A stretch of 64,000 nucleotides of DNA from Bacteroidales bacterium (GTDB lineage Bacteria > Bacteroidota > Bacteroidia > Bacteroidales > F082): the NCBI GenBank assembly GCA_016285355.1, contig JAEEQP010000019.1:4186-68185 (forward strand), in the 5' to 3' direction. A program made the position numbers and the translations under genes. How positions within the stretch are numbered: the first letter of the stretch is position 1; each line of letters opens with the position of its first letter. The notes under the pieces are model-generated. The model had not been told where the DNA came from. It searched no databases and worked only from the letters and a program-made list of their open reading frames with translations. This document shows, piece after piece, positions 50,349 to 59,788 of the stretch.

Positions 50349-51491
50349 TTACCTGTTTTTATACATATCGTCGTAATACTTCTGATAGTCTCCAGAAGTG
50401 ACATTGTCCATCCATTCTTGGTTGTCCAAGTACCAACGGACGGTCTTCTCAATCCCTTCCTCAAACTGCAAGGACGGTTCCCAGCCCAATTCCTTTTGTA
50501 GCTTGGTCGAGTCGATGGCATAACGCATATCATGGCCAGCGCGGTCGGTGACGTAAGTAATCAAGTCCATGTCCTCGCCTTCTTTTCTGCCTAACAACCT
50601 GTCCACCGTATTAATAAGCACTTTGATGAGATCGATATTCTTCCATTCGTTGAAGCCTCCGATGTTGTAGGTCTCGGCAATCTTGCCTTCGTGGAAAATC
50701 AAGTCGATGGCTCTGGCGTGATCTACTACATAGAGCCAATCGCGTACATTCTCGCCCTTGCCGTAGACAGGCAGCGGCTTACGATGGCGGATATTATTAA
50801 TAAATAAAGGTATCAGCTTTTCAGGGAACTGGTATGGACCATAGTTGTTGGAGCAGTTAGTCACCACAGTGGGCATGCCGTAGGTGTCGTGGAAAGCGCG
50901 TACAAAATGGTCGCTGCTGGCTTTGGCTGCACTGTAGGGACTATGCGGTTGGTATTTCAGGTCTTCAGTGAAGAACTTGTCGCCGTAAGCCAAATGATGT
51001 TTCCCCGATGAAGCCTTTGTGCTGAAAGGCGGCTCAATACCTTGGGGATGGGTCAATTCAAGGGCACCATAAACCTCATCGGTAGAGATATGATAGAAAC
51101 GTTTGCCCTCCCATTTCTCGGGTAACGTCTCCCAGTACAATTTCGCAGCTTGCAAGAGGCTCAATGTTCCCATCACATTGGTCTGTGCAAAAGTGAACGG
51201 GTCTTTAATGGAACGGTCTACATGACTCTCAGCGGCAAGATGGATGATACCGTCGACATGCTCATCCTGCATTAGTTTATATATCGTATCAAAATCGCAG
51301 ATGTCGGCCTTGATGAACTTATAGTTGGGTTTGTCCTCGATGTCCTTCAAGTTAGCGAGGTTGCCGGCGTAGGTCAACTTGTCGAGATTGATGATTTTGT
51401 AGTCAGGGTATTTATTGATGAACAGGCGCACGACATGGCTCCCAATGAAGCCTGCGCCGCCAGTGATAATAATAGAGCGTTTATATGCCAT
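50349..51491 (-). CDS. rfbB: dTDP-glucose 4,6-dehydratase
   Basis: A 380-aa short-chain dehydrogenase/epimerase-family enzyme making dTDP-4-oxo-6-deoxyglucose. NAD loop [14 protein letters not shown], catalytic HISTDEVYGALEL (Thr/Asp/Glu) and the Tyr-Lys pair in YSAAKASSDHFVRAF, then NCSNNYGPYQFPEKLIP. It supplies the FdtA/FdtB route. rfbC and rfbD (rhamnose) are absent from the window, which favours amino-deoxyhexose as the end product. The stop is followed by the 174-base intergenic segment; rfbA lies 10 bases upstream. Confidence 0.95.
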   Translation of the reverse strand: MAYKRSIIITGGAGFIGSHVVRLFINKYPDYKIINLDKLTYAGNLANLKDIEDKPNYKFIKADICDFDTIYKLMQDEHVDGIIHLAAESHVDRSIKDPFTFAQTNVMGTLSLLQAAKLYWETLPEKWEGKRFYHISTDEVYGALELTHPQGIEPPFSTKASSGKHHLAYGDKFFTEDLKYQPHSPYSAAKASSDHFVRAFHDTYGMPTVVTNCSNNYGPYQFPEKLIPLFINNIRHRKPLPVYGKGENVRDWLYVVDHARAIDLIFHEGKIAETYNIGGFNEWKNIDLIKVLINTVDRLLGRKEGEDMDLITYVTDRAGHDMRYAIDSTKLQKELGWEPSLQFEEGIEKTVRWYLDNQEWMDNVTSGDYQKYYDDMYKNR

Positions 51492-51501
51492 AGTTTTTGT
51501 A

Positions 51502-52419
51502 TTAGCGTAGTTTTCTAAGCGTTTCCGAATTAACTTCTTCTTTCATTTCGTCGATGACGCGGAGCAAATATTGACCGTATTCATTTTTAATCATAGGTTG
51601 AGCCAATTGGCGCATCTTCTCTTCGGTAATCCATCCACGACGGTAGGCTATGCCTTCCAAACAAGCGACCTTCAATCCAGTACGTTTTTCGATGACCTCC
51701 ACGAAAGTAGAGGCTTCGCTGAGCGAGTCATGCGTACCAGTATCTAACCAAGCAAAACCGCGACCGAGGGTCTGAACCTTCAATTCGCCATCTTTCAAGA
51801 ATTCTTGGTTTACAGTCGTAATTTCTAGTTCACCACGAGCCGAAGGTTTGATGCTCTTGGCCACACGTACCACCTTGTTGGGATAGAAATACAAGCCCAC
51901 CACAGCATAATTACTCTTGGGCTGCTTGGGTTTCTCCTCAATGCTGATGCAGTTGCCTTGTTTGTCGAACTCAGCTACGCCATAACGTTCGGGGTCAGCC
52001 ACCCAATAGCCGAATACAGTAGCTTTTTGCTCTTCTTCGGCGGTACGCACAGCTTCTTCAAGCATCTTAGTAAAACCGTTGCCATAGAAGATGTTGTCGC
52101 CCAACACAAGACAAGCACAATCATCACCGATGAATTTTTCACCTATGATGAAGGCCTGAGCCAGTCCATCAGGTGAGGGCTGTTCGGCATATTCAAAATG
52201 GACACCATAGTCGGAACCGTCGCCGAGCAAACGCTTGAAGCCTGGGAGGTCGTAAGGCGTGCTAATGATGAGGATGTCTCTAATGCCTGCGAGCATCAGT
52301 GCCGAGATGGGGTAATAGACCATCGGCTTGTCGTAAATCGGGAGCAACTGCTTGCTCACACCTTTAGTGATGGGGTATAACCTTGTGCCGGAACCTCCGG
52401 CAAGAACGATGCCTTTCAT
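51502..52419 (-). CDS. rfbA: Glucose-1-phosphate thymidylyltransferase
   Basis: A 305-aa nucleotidyltransferase joining glucose-1-P and dTTP to dTDP-glucose. Starts [20 protein letters not shown] with the nucleotide loop, then [31 protein letters not shown] and [19 protein letters not shown]. The ATG at 52419 gives the standard length; the longer frame to 52605 only rereads the galE end. It is 13 bases after galE and 10 before rfbB. Confidence 0.96.
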   Translation of the reverse strand: MKGIVLAGGSGTRLYPITKGVSKQLLPIYDKPMVYYPISALMLAGIRDILIISTPYDLPGFKRLLGDGSDYGVHFEYAEQPSPDGLAQAFIIGEKFIGDDCACLVLGDNIFYGNGFTKMLEEAVRTAEEEQKATVFGYWVADPERYGVAEFDKQGNCISIEEKPKQPKSNYAVVGLYFYPNKVVRVAKSIKPSARGELEITTVNQEFLKDGELKVQTLGRGFAWLDTGTHDSLSEASTFVEVIEKRTGLKVACLEGIAYRRGWITEEKMRQLAQPMIKNEYGQYLLRVIDEMKEEVNSETLRKLR

Positions 52420-52432
52420 ATTTGTGTATGTT

Positions 52433-53443
52433 TTAATATCCGTTAGGGTTGTTTCTTTGCCAATTCCACGAGTCGCGGCACATCTCTTCGAGGCCGTATT
52501 GTGCCTTCCAACCCAATTCTTTCTCCGCCTTGGCAGGGTCGGAGTAACAAGTGGCGATGTCGCCTGCCCTGCGTGGTTTAATACTATAAGGAATCTTGAT
52601 GCCATTGACTTTTTCGAAGGTTTTCACCACTTGCAGCACTGAGTAGCCTTGTCCAGTACCAAGGTTGTAAATGGCGCAACCGCACTTTCTTTCAATGGCC
52701 TGCAATGCAGCTACATGACCTTTAGCCAAATCCACGACATGAATGTAGTCGCGGACACCTGTGCCATCGGGCGTTGGGTAATCATTGCCGAAAACACCGA
52801 GCTCAGGACGCTTGCCCACAGCCACTTGGGTGACATAAGGCATCAAGTTATTAGGAATGCCGTTGGGATTCTCCCCGATGCGGCCACTCGGATGGGCTCC
52901 GATGGGGTTGAAGTAGCGCAACAGCACGATGTTCCATTCCTTGTCTGCCTTCTGCATATCCATCATAATCTCCTCCAACATGCTCTTAGTTTGGCCGTAT
53001 GGGTTGGTGCAATGTCCTTTGGGACACTCCTCTGTGATGGGAATGATGGCAGGGTCACCGTAAACGGTAGCCGACGACGAGAAGATGATGTTTTTGCAGC
53101 CGTGTTTGCGCATCACATCAAGCAGAGTCAGGGTACCACCGATGTTGTTTTCGTAGTATTCCCAAGGTTTCTCCACGCTTTCGCCCACAGCTTTCAGTCC
53201 GGCGAAGTGGATACAAGCATCGAAACGGTGGGCTTCCATCACACGGTTGAGGCCTTCGCGGTCGCGGATGTCGACTTCGTAAAAGGGTGTTTCCTTACCT
53301 GTCAGTTCCGCCACGCGCTCTAAAGATTTGCGGTTGGAGTTACTGAGGTTGTCTATGACCACGGTCTCGTGTCCTGCAGCACTGAGTTCCACCAAAGTAT
53401 GTGAGCCGATAAAGCCGGCACCGCCTGTGACTAAGATTTTCAT
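52433..53443 (-). CDS. galE: UDP-glucose 4-epimerase
   Basis: A 336-aa epimerase interconverting UDP-glucose and UDP-galactose (some also UDP-GlcNAc/GalNAc). NAD loop [15 protein letters not shown], catalytic [10 protein letters not shown], and Tyr-Lys pair in [13 protein letters not shown], then [20 protein letters not shown]. It is the first gene of the long minus-strand cluster in transcription order. No clear promoter box lies upstream; the region holds two palindromic elements, and reading from the methyltransferase gene cannot be excluded. Confidence 0.96.
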   Translation of the reverse strand: MKILVTGGAGFIGSHTLVELSAAGHETVVIDNLSNSNRKSLERVAELTGKETPFYEVDIRDREGLNRVMEAHRFDACIHFAGLKAVGESVEKPWEYYENNIGGTLTLLDVMRKHGCKNIIFSSSATVYGDPAIIPITEECPKGHCTNPYGQTKSMLEEIMMDMQKADKEWNIVLLRYFNPIGAHPSGRIGENPNGIPNNLMPYVTQVAVGKRPELGVFGNDYPTPDGTGVRDYIHVVDLAKGHVAALQAIERKCGCAIYNLGTGQGYSVLQVVKTFEKVNGIKIPYSIKPRRAGDIATCYSDPAKAEKELGWKAQYGLEEMCRDSWNWQRNNPNGY

Positions 53444-53470
53444 GTTTAAGTTGTTGTTTTATGCTTATTC

Positions 53471-53539
53471 AGACTTTTGAAAGCATGTCATCCCTGCGCT
53501 GGCATTGCGATGGCATGGGATCTATGGTTTCAAAAGTCT
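53471..53539 (+). repeat. Palindromic element, copy 1
   Basis: Arms AGACTTTTGAAA (53471-53482) and TTTCAAAAGTCT (53528-53539) are exact complements. The core begins ATGTCATCC and ends GGGATCTAT, shared with copy 2 in opposite orientation. Confidence 0.6.
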
Positions 53540-53564
53540 TCATACTAGGTTTTGTTTTTCAACC

Positions 53565-53619
53565 GCCTCCTATAGATTCCTTCCTGCCCTCATGCCCACG
53601 TTGGAATGACATAGGAGGC
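53565..53619 (-). repeat. Palindromic element, copy 2
   Basis: Arms GCCTCCTAT and ATAGGAGGC (53565-53573, 53611-53619) are exact complements. The minus-strand core runs from ATGTCATTCC to GGAATCTAT, the same frame ends as copy 1, but with unrelated arm sequence. Confidence 0.6.
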
Positions 53620-53625
53620 TTGCTT

Positions 53626-55329
53626 TTACTTTATTATGTTAATTTCTTCTGTATCAAGTTGATATAAAGAAAAGATAAGATTGTCGATTTCTTTTGGTGC
53701 CTCCGTGTTGCCCTGTAAAGCTTCATCCACCAAAGCACTAAGTTTTTTGTCGGTTTCAGCACTGATTTTCGGGAAAGGCAAGGCCGAAAGATTGCCTTTC
53801 AATATTTTGAGGTCGTTGAAACGCTTGACATACAAAAAGTTGAACAATTCCGAATTAAGGAAAGCCAACACCGACTTGATACTCATTCCTTCAACATCGG
53901 GAATCAGAATGTTCGCGCTGTTGAGGAAAAGGCGTTGCTGGTCATCGTAAGTGAAGCAAAGTCGACATGATACGAACTTATACACCAACTTTTCTTTTGC
54001 TCTATAGAACTCATCTCTTGCACATTGCTGAAAATCAGCACGGTTGTATTTGATGTAACGGTTAGCCGCTTTTAGACTGTACTTGCTGATGTCCTTGCCC
54101 GTGTAAATCCTTTCCAAACCTTTGCCAGGTCTATCTTTCAGTACTTTGGCGTTGTTGCCTGTAATGATACCTAATGCCCAAAGGCTGTGTGACAGGTCAT
54201 CATTGCGCATACGCTCGGCTTTGTTGAGAATGGCTTCGGTGCGGTCATTGAGCATGGGGACGGCATAAAAACCATCGTCAACAGGTTGCCATTCTTTTCT
54301 GACTACTTCATGGTTGGCGGTTTCAACGAGATAGCTTTGCTTATCATGAATTTCCTTTTTCCTGACTTTCAAGCTGATAAAGTCCGTGAACACCCCTTTG
54401 AAACGCTCGTGATGGAGTTTGATGGTATCTAAGCAAGTTTCTTCGGCAATGAACTTGCGGAAGTCAGCATGGACTTTGATTTTCATCACGGAAGTAGGTA
54501 GCAGAAAATGCTGTATTCCGTTAGTGTTTAGGAACTTAAAGGATTCCGTGAAGAACAGCGTCGATTGCTCGTTGGATTGGATAATGTCCGATTGATGTTT
54601 TCTCCGTTTCTCGCTGCCCCATGGTGGATTGGTGACGATGTAGTCAAACTTCAGCCCATTCAAGGCCGAGGCGGCATGAAGCAGGAAATCCATCTGATAT
54701 ACTTGAGGATAAACCGATGATTGTCCAAACCTTACCATGAGATTTGCCTTGGCAATCATCACAGCAAGCGGGTCGTTATCGATACCGAAAAGCTGTTCGG
54801 ATTGTGCCCCCTTCACCTTAAGCAGGAAGATGCCGCTGCCGCAGCATGGGTCGAGGAAACGTTGGTCGTGGGTCAACTCAATACCTTGAAGCATCTCCTC
54901 GACGATGACAGGTTTGGTGTAATACAATCCTGTCAAAATGCGACTTCCTTCTGTGGTCAGCGACTGATAGACGAAACCAATCCAGTCGTCCTGTCGGTTT
55001 TTGATAATTTGCCGAGGCACCTCTATGGAAAGCCGATGGAAATGCGGGTATTCCTCGAAGAAACGTTTCTTGTTGTTCTCGTTAACCTTGTTGTGTTCCA
55101 AATACGAAGCGCAGAGGCTGAAAATCAAATCCTTAATGGGATAATGCTGTTTCTCCAACTCCTCAACAAATCGGGGCAAACTTCCTGCCGACACATAGCC
55201 TTCAGGAATGATGATTTTCTGCGAACGGCTTTTATTAGCTCTCCGCATCAAACGGTCATTTCCATCTGCTTTCAGCTTGTCCCAGTTTCTTTTGGTAGCT
55301 TCAGAAATCAAAATTGAGGTTTCCGACAT
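53626..55329 (-). CDS. Adenine-type DNA methyltransferase (N-6 class, orphan)
   Basis: A 567-aa class I methyltransferase. SAM loop FLDPCCGSGIFLLKV (about residues 165-180), then GIDNDPLAVMIAKANL and catalytic YIVTNPPWGSEKRR (motif IV NPPW), typical of adenine-N6 enzymes of the gamma/Eco57I-like group. The C-terminal half resembles a TaqI-type target recognition domain (FLNSANILIPDVEG, KILKGNLSALPFPKI). No restriction gene is adjacent. I use the ATG at 55329 (MSETS), since an extension upstream adds only nine residues. Promoter box at 55423-55430. Confidence 0.85.
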   Translation of the reverse strand: MSETSILISEATKRNWDKLKADGNDRLMRRANKSRSQKIIIPEGYVSAGSLPRFVEELEKQHYPIKDLIFSLCASYLEHNKVNENNKKRFFEEYPHFHRLSIEVPRQIIKNRQDDWIGFVYQSLTTEGSRILTGLYYTKPVIVEEMLQGIELTHDQRFLDPCCGSGIFLLKVKGAQSEQLFGIDNDPLAVMIAKANLMVRFGQSSVYPQVYQMDFLLHAASALNGLKFDYIVTNPPWGSEKRRKHQSDIIQSNEQSTLFFTESFKFLNTNGIQHFLLPTSVMKIKVHADFRKFIAEETCLDTIKLHHERFKGVFTDFISLKVRKKEIHDKQSYLVETANHEVVRKEWQPVDDGFYAVPMLNDRTEAILNKAERMRNDDLSHSLWALGIITGNNAKVLKDRPGKGLERIYTGKDISKYSLKAANRYIKYNRADFQQCARDEFYRAKEKLVYKFVSCRLCFTYDDQQRLFLNSANILIPDVEGMSIKSVLAFLNSELFNFLYVKRFNDLKILKGNLSALPFPKISAETDKKLSALVDEALQGNTEAPKEIDNLIFSLYQLDTEEINIIK

Positions 55330-55422
55330 TACACAGCTCCGCCTTTTGAGCCCCATTAAGATAACTTAATACGCTCTGTTACAACAAGATAAAAAATCGC
55401 CATTTTTGGCATTTTAAACTTG

Positions 55423-55430
55423 CAAAAATA
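55423..55430 (-). promoter_or_regulatory. -7 box for the DNA methyltransferase
   Basis: Minus strand TATTTTTG followed by CAAG fits TAnnTTTG; 93 bases before the ATG, leaving a long leader. Confidence 0.4.
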
Positions 55431-55514
55431 CTGATTTCTCAAAGAACTCCAACTATTATTTGAAAAATTGTGATTATAATCCATAAATGCTGTTTTGAAA
55501 GGCCAAAAAAACGC

Positions 55515-55522
55515 TATTTTTG
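55515..55522 (+). promoter_or_regulatory. -7 box for tsaB
   Basis: TATTTTTG then CCAC, 20 bases before the tsaB ATG at 55542, exact consensus. Confidence 0.6.
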
Positions 55523-55541
55523 CCACAATAAATTTACTGCG

Positions 55542-56237
55542 ATGATACTTTGTTTGGAAACAGCGACACCGATTTGTTCGGTCGCACTCAACTCGGCTTG
55601 CTGCACTTTGGCATTGCGCGAGACAGAGGGACAAAATGCACATTCTGAGAAGATTACAAATTTCATTCAATCCGTGTTGGATGAAGTAGGCATTGACTAT
55701 TCAAAGTTGGATGCCGTGGCGGTCAGTAAAGGGCCAGGGTCGTACACAGGGCTGCGCATCGGTGTGAGCACCGCCAAAGGGATTTGCTATGCCGCCGACC
55801 TCCCGATGATGGCCATTGACACGTTGGAAGCTATGGCGCACGGCATGAAAGACAAGTTAGGCTGCCAAATTGATCCCAGCGACCTGCTTATCCCTATGAT
55901 TGATGCCCGACGCATGGAGGTGTATGCTGCTGTTTTTGATGCCAATTTGCAGAAAATCAACGATACAGCCGCTTTGGTCATAGATGAAAACTCGTTTGAG
56001 GATCTGCGAAAAGACCATCATCTTTGGCTTTTCGGCGATGGTGCGCCAAAACTGAAGAAAATGTTTGAAAACCAACAGAATATCAGCATTATTGAGGGTT
56101 TCAAGCCTTCGGCGGGTTATATGCGATTTTTGGCGGAACAGGCCTTGCAAAAACAGGATTTTGTCGATGTGGCTTATTTTGAGCCGTTTTATCTGAAGGA
56201 CTTCATCGCGGGAAAACCGCATGTGAAAGGATTGTAA
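55542..56237 (+). CDS. tsaB: tRNA threonylcarbamoyladenosine biosynthesis protein TsaB
   Basis: A 231-aa ASKHA-fold protein, partner of TsaD in making t6A37 of ANN-decoding tRNAs. It opens MILCLETATPICSVAL, then KGPGSYTGLRIGVSTAKGICYA and LIPMIDARRMEVYAAVF, all family marks. I start at 55542 because the promoter box at 55515-55522 lies inside the longer frame from 55470. It stands alone between divergent and downstream units. Confidence 0.93.
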   Translation: MILCLETATPICSVALNSACCTLALRETEGQNAHSEKITNFIQSVLDEVGIDYSKLDAVAVSKGPGSYTGLRIGVSTAKGICYAADLPMMAIDTLEAMAHGMKDKLGCQIDPSDLLIPMIDARRMEVYAAVFDANLQKINDTAALVIDENSFEDLRKDHHLWLFGDGAPKLKKMFENQQNISIIEGFKPSAGYMRFLAEQALQKQDFVDVAYFEPFYLKDFIAGKPHVKGL

Positions 56238-56246
56238 ATTCAAGCC

Positions 56247-56314
56247 GGCCCTTCTACAAGCTCAGGGACCTTACCTCTATAGACAGCAAAGGTCGTTGAG
56301 CCTGTCGAAACGCC
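56247..56314. repeat. Imperfect palindrome of the TTCGACAAGCTCAG type
   Basis: Arms 56247-56270 and 56291-56314 are complementary at 18 of 24 positions and contain CTACAAGCTCAGGGACC and GGTCGTTGAGCCTGTCGAAA. This matches a palindromic intergenic element frequent in many bacterial genomes. It lies between tsaB and the peptidase gene. Confidence 0.6.
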
Positions 56315-56338
56315 GATAACGTTATAAAAGTTACCATT

Positions 56339-57559
56339 ATGAAAAAACTTCTGTTTCTTGTTTTAACTTCCTTGTTGGGTCTCACTACATTTGCCCAAGC
56401 CCCTCATATCTTTGAGCACGATTACCCTGTCGTCACGGAAGAGAATCCGCAAATCCGCGCTTTGATGGATTCGGTTTCGATAGACAGTATCAAGGCCAAT
56501 ATTGAACGCCTTAGCTCGTTTCATACACGACGTTATGACAGCCGTTTCATTTGGGATGTACAATACTGGTTGATAGCACGTTATCAAGAAATGGACGGCA
56601 TTGACACTGTGATGCTCCATGACTTTCCTGTTCCCTATTTTGAGGCAGGGACAGCCGACAATATTTTGGCTGTGCAATGGGGTGCAAAAACGCCTCAGGA
56701 GTTTGTCATCTGTGGGGCGCATTACGATTCTTGGAACGCCGACGGCTACGACCCCGACACCATCCGCTCCCCTGGTGCTGATGATAACGCATCAGGTGTG
56801 GCAGGCATCTTGGAAACGGCGCGTCTGCTCAGCAAATGCACTTTCGACCGGACCATCATTTATGCCAACTGGTGCGCCGAGGAAATCGGGTTGGTAGGCA
56901 GTGCCGCCTACGCTGCGGATTGCGCTGCCCAAAACATGGACATTGTGGCTTATTTCAACCTCGACATGACTGGCTATCTTGAAGAAGGCTCCGACATCCA
57001 TGTCCATCTGATGTACACCACACAGGACTCGCTATTGGGCAAGTATGCCGTCAACCTCAGTCATGCGTATTTTCCCGATATGCCTATCCGACAAAATTGG
57101 TTAGCCTGGGGCGACAGCGACTATTCCTCTTTTAACCGGAACGGCTATGCTGCCATCCATCCTTTTGAGGATGTGCATGCCAGCTCGCCTTTTATCCATA
57201 CGAGAAGCGATGTTTTAGGTCTGAGTGTCAATAATTTGGAGCAATCAAAACGCTTCACGGAACTCAATCTGGGCATGGTGGCGACCATGGCGGGCATCAG
57301 CGGGTATTCAGTCGCAGAACAGGAGGAAATCAGAGCGACAATGTATCCCAATCCAGCTAAGGAATCGGTCAGCATTTTGGCCGAGGACGGCATTCATGAT
57401 GTCACAGTTTGTAACCTCATGGGACAGCAAATCATGACACAGAATCTGAATGGCAAAAACGAATTCACACTCAGCACAAGTGATTTGGTTTCAGGAATTT
57501 ATGTGGTCAAAATCTTGACGGAAAAAGGCATGGTTGCCAAGCGTCTAGTAATTCAATAA
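56339..57559 (+). CDS. Secreted M28-family metallopeptidase with T9SS sorting domain
   Basis: A 406-aa exported aminopeptidase-type enzyme. Signal peptide ends near TTFAQ (residue 19). Metal ligands in order: CGAHYDSW (His), PGADDNASG (bridging Asp), WCAEEIGLVGS (catalytic Glu-Glu), FNLDMTGY (Asp) and SPFIHTRSD (His). The tail YPNPAKESVSILAEDG starts a 70-residue T9SS type A sorting domain, so it is exported by the T9SS and probably surface-bound. It likely trims peptides for nutrition. Convergent with the DUF748 gene, 2 bases apart. Confidence 0.9.
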   Translation: MKKLLFLVLTSLLGLTTFAQAPHIFEHDYPVVTEENPQIRALMDSVSIDSIKANIERLSSFHTRRYDSRFIWDVQYWLIARYQEMDGIDTVMLHDFPVPYFEAGTADNILAVQWGAKTPQEFVICGAHYDSWNADGYDPDTIRSPGADDNASGVAGILETARLLSKCTFDRTIIYANWCAEEIGLVGSAAYAADCAAQNMDIVAYFNLDMTGYLEEGSDIHVHLMYTTQDSLLGKYAVNLSHAYFPDMPIRQNWLAWGDSDYSSFNRNGYAAIHPFEDVHASSPFIHTRSDVLGLSVNNLEQSKRFTELNLGMVATMAGISGYSVAEQEEIRATMYPNPAKESVSILAEDGIHDVTVCNLMGQQIMTQNLNGKNEFTLSTSDLVSGIYVVKILTEKGMVAKRLVIQ

Positions 57560-57561
57560 GC

Positions 57562-59787
57562 TTATTCCATCTCTTCATAGGTAAACACATGCATCTCGTA
57601 GCGTGAGGGCTTTGCGAACGACTTCATCAAACTACTGTCAATCATGGTCACGGAAATCTGTTCTGGTGACAGGTCTTTGATGTTAAACAGGTAATCGGAA
57701 AGCAGCTTGTTCCAGTGGTCCATCACTCGAGGCAAAAACTTCTTCGATTGTTCGTGATACAACGTATAGGCCACCGTTTCCACGTCCTTCTTGGAATGCA
57801 ACTTTTTCTTGCCGGATTTTTGCGCAGCAAAATCACATAATCCTTTGTCGGTCAGCTTGATGGATTGGATGGCTTCGTTGGTCATGAAGTCGATGTTGGT
57901 GGGCTTCTTTTCGGGATGGGTCGAGAGGTAATAATCGCGTTGCAGTTGCATGATGCACAGCTGTTGGATGACCTCGTCGTATTGCACCTGCTCTTCCAAA
58001 ACGATGGCCAAATCAGAGCGGCTTTGGAGCGTGGTGACCACGTTGTCGATCATCGTGTATTGCTCAGGTGAAAAATCGAACTGCAAGGGATTGAAAGGGA
58101 TGTATTTCAAGTTGTTATCCGTGTCGGTCATCAGGCGGAAGGGCGATGTTGCCGCTTTAGTCAAAAGGTTGGAAAACACGGTCCCAAGGGTTTTGCGATA
58201 CGAAAAAGTCGGGTCGTTCAGATTGCCTTTGACAGGAAGGTCGAGACTGATGTTGTTGTGCTTGTCGACCAGCAGATAAAAACCCAACTTCAGTGGCACT
58301 TTGTCGTATTGCGGATGGAAATGCTTCACTTTGTCGCCAAGTTTCGGTGCGGCAATTTGCAACTTATTGATTCCGTTTATGTTGCCATCGGAAATAACGT
58401 TTTGACTGCGGAAAGAAAGCGTCCCATTCTCTATCGGAAAGCCGAACATCTGCACGGTGTAGGGCGAAAAATCGGCGACTTTCACATTGCTGAGCATTAA
58501 CGTGAGGTTATGGTTGTCGCGCCCATGGAAACTGCCTTGCCAATTGAGGTGAAGTTTGCCGACTTTGTTGAGCACTGCTTGCATCCGAATAGCATTGTTT
58601 CCATCGCGTGAGAAATCCTTGGATGTCAGGCTGATATCTGAAATCACGTATTGAAAAGCATTAGGAAGTGAATAATTCTCATACTTCAGTTCCGCTTGGT
58701 CCAATTTCAGGTCGTCGATGTTAATTTTCCACGATTTTTCCTCTTCGTTTTCAATCTTAATCGTGTCGAAATCAAGAGTCCATTCGGTCGAATCACTTTG
58801 AAAATAACTGTCCAACACCAAATCGAAATTGGAACTGCTGTCTGCCTTGATGACATAAGCCGTCTTTAGCCCTGAAAGGTAGAGTTGATCAAGGTCTATT
58901 ATCTTGTCATTGAGACGCAAACGGCGGATTTCAGCAAAAACTGAGTCGACCGTTCCCAAAGGGTTGCCAGTCGTGTCCTGAAAAACCACCTTGTTGAACG
59001 CGAGATTACCCGTCATATCGAAATCGAGGATGTGGTCGGTGGCTCCCTCTGCCTCTAAATCCAAATTGACCAAGCCTTCCAACAAGTCGACAGGGTAATA
59101 TTGTTGCAGATAAGGCTCGATGATTTCAACATCTATATTGTTCAGTTTCAGATTGATGAAATACTTTTTTGCGTTATCGGAAAGGCGGATATCGGTGTGC
59201 AAAGTAGCGTTTTCGGAGAGCGAGAAATCGAGGCCGACATCGGTTTTCACGTCCGAAAAGTCAAGGCTGGGAATCCGCAACGAAATGTCGCGCAATAGGA
59301 ACTCATTGCCCAAGGCCAAATCGGCATAGCGGATGTCGCTCTTGTCAAGAAGTATATTGTTGAGAATCAAGCCAAAGCTGGAGTAATCAGACTTCGTGCT
59401 ATCGGAAGCGAACCGCTCCATCAGACTGTTGAAATTGAACCAATCGTGGTCTTGTTCCACGTTGACGTTCAGTCCCGAAAGTGTGGCTTGTTTGATCTGC
59501 AAACGGCGGTTGAACAAGTCGCGCCATTTTATCCTAGTTTCAAAGCGTTCAAAACTTACAAAAGGAGTGGTGTCGTTTTCTTCAAACAACGTCAAATCCT
59601 TGATTCTCAAATCGCCTGTAAACAGGTTTACATCGAGATCCCCAATGTTCAACTCACGCCCAATTATTTCCTTGTCGTGCTTTTCTAAATACTTTTTCGT
59701 TATCGGTGCAGCCAAAAAATTGGCCGCAAGGAGCAGGATAATCACGACTCCCGGAATAATGAGCAGGATTTTGAACGCTTTTTTCAC
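57562..59787 (-). CDS. DUF748/AsmA-like envelope protein
   Basis: A 741-aa protein with an amino-terminal membrane helix (ILLIIPGVVIILLLAANFLAA), then a large periplasmic beta-rich body. FETRIKWRDLFNRRLQIKQA, NVNVEQDHDWFNFNSL and LDLEAEG segments match the AsmA/DUF748 chorein-like architecture, where extended beta-grooves carry lipids between membranes. KGNLNDPTFSYRKTLGTVFSNLL near the C-terminus is a typical DUF748 feature. Precise role unknown; lipid or LPS homeostasis is the current family view. It ends 1 base from gltX. Confidence 0.8.
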   Translation of the reverse strand: MKKAFKILLIIPGVVIILLLAANFLAAPITKKYLEKHDKEIIGRELNIGDLDVNLFTGDLRIKDLTLFEENDTTPFVSFERFETRIKWRDLFNRRLQIKQATLSGLNVNVEQDHDWFNFNSLMERFASDSTKSDYSSFGLILNNILLDKSDIRYADLALGNEFLLRDISLRIPSLDFSDVKTDVGLDFSLSENATLHTDIRLSDNAKKYFINLKLNNIDVEIIEPYLQQYYPVDLLEGLVNLDLEAEGATDHILDFDMTGNLAFNKVVFQDTTGNPLGTVDSVFAEIRRLRLNDKIIDLDQLYLSGLKTAYVIKADSSSNFDLVLDSYFQSDSTEWTLDFDTIKIENEEEKSWKINIDDLKLDQAELKYENYSLPNAFQYVISDISLTSKDFSRDGNNAIRMQAVLNKVGKLHLNWQGSFHGRDNHNLTLMLSNVKVADFSPYTVQMFGFPIENGTLSFRSQNVISDGNINGINKLQIAAPKLGDKVKHFHPQYDKVPLKLGFYLLVDKHNNISLDLPVKGNLNDPTFSYRKTLGTVFSNLLTKAATSPFRLMTDTDNNLKYIPFNPLQFDFSPEQYTMIDNVVTTLQSRSDLAIVLEEQVQYDEVIQQLCIMQLQRDYYLSTHPEKKPTNIDFMTNEAIQSIKLTDKGLCDFAAQKSGKKKLHSKKDVETVAYTLYHEQSKKFLPRVMDHWNKLLSDYLFNIKDLSPEQISVTMIDSSLMKSFAKPSRYEMHVFTYEEME

Positions 59788-59788
59788 T

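Noticed and set aside
50349..52419. dTDP-rhamnose pathway
   Set aside because: rfbC and rfbD are absent from the window while fdtA and fdtB are present.
52420..52605. Longer RfbA start
   Set aside because: The extra 62 residues reread galE coding sequence on the same strand in another frame.
53626..55329. A full restriction-modification system
   Set aside because: Only a methyltransferase is present here; no nuclease or specificity gene lies beside it.
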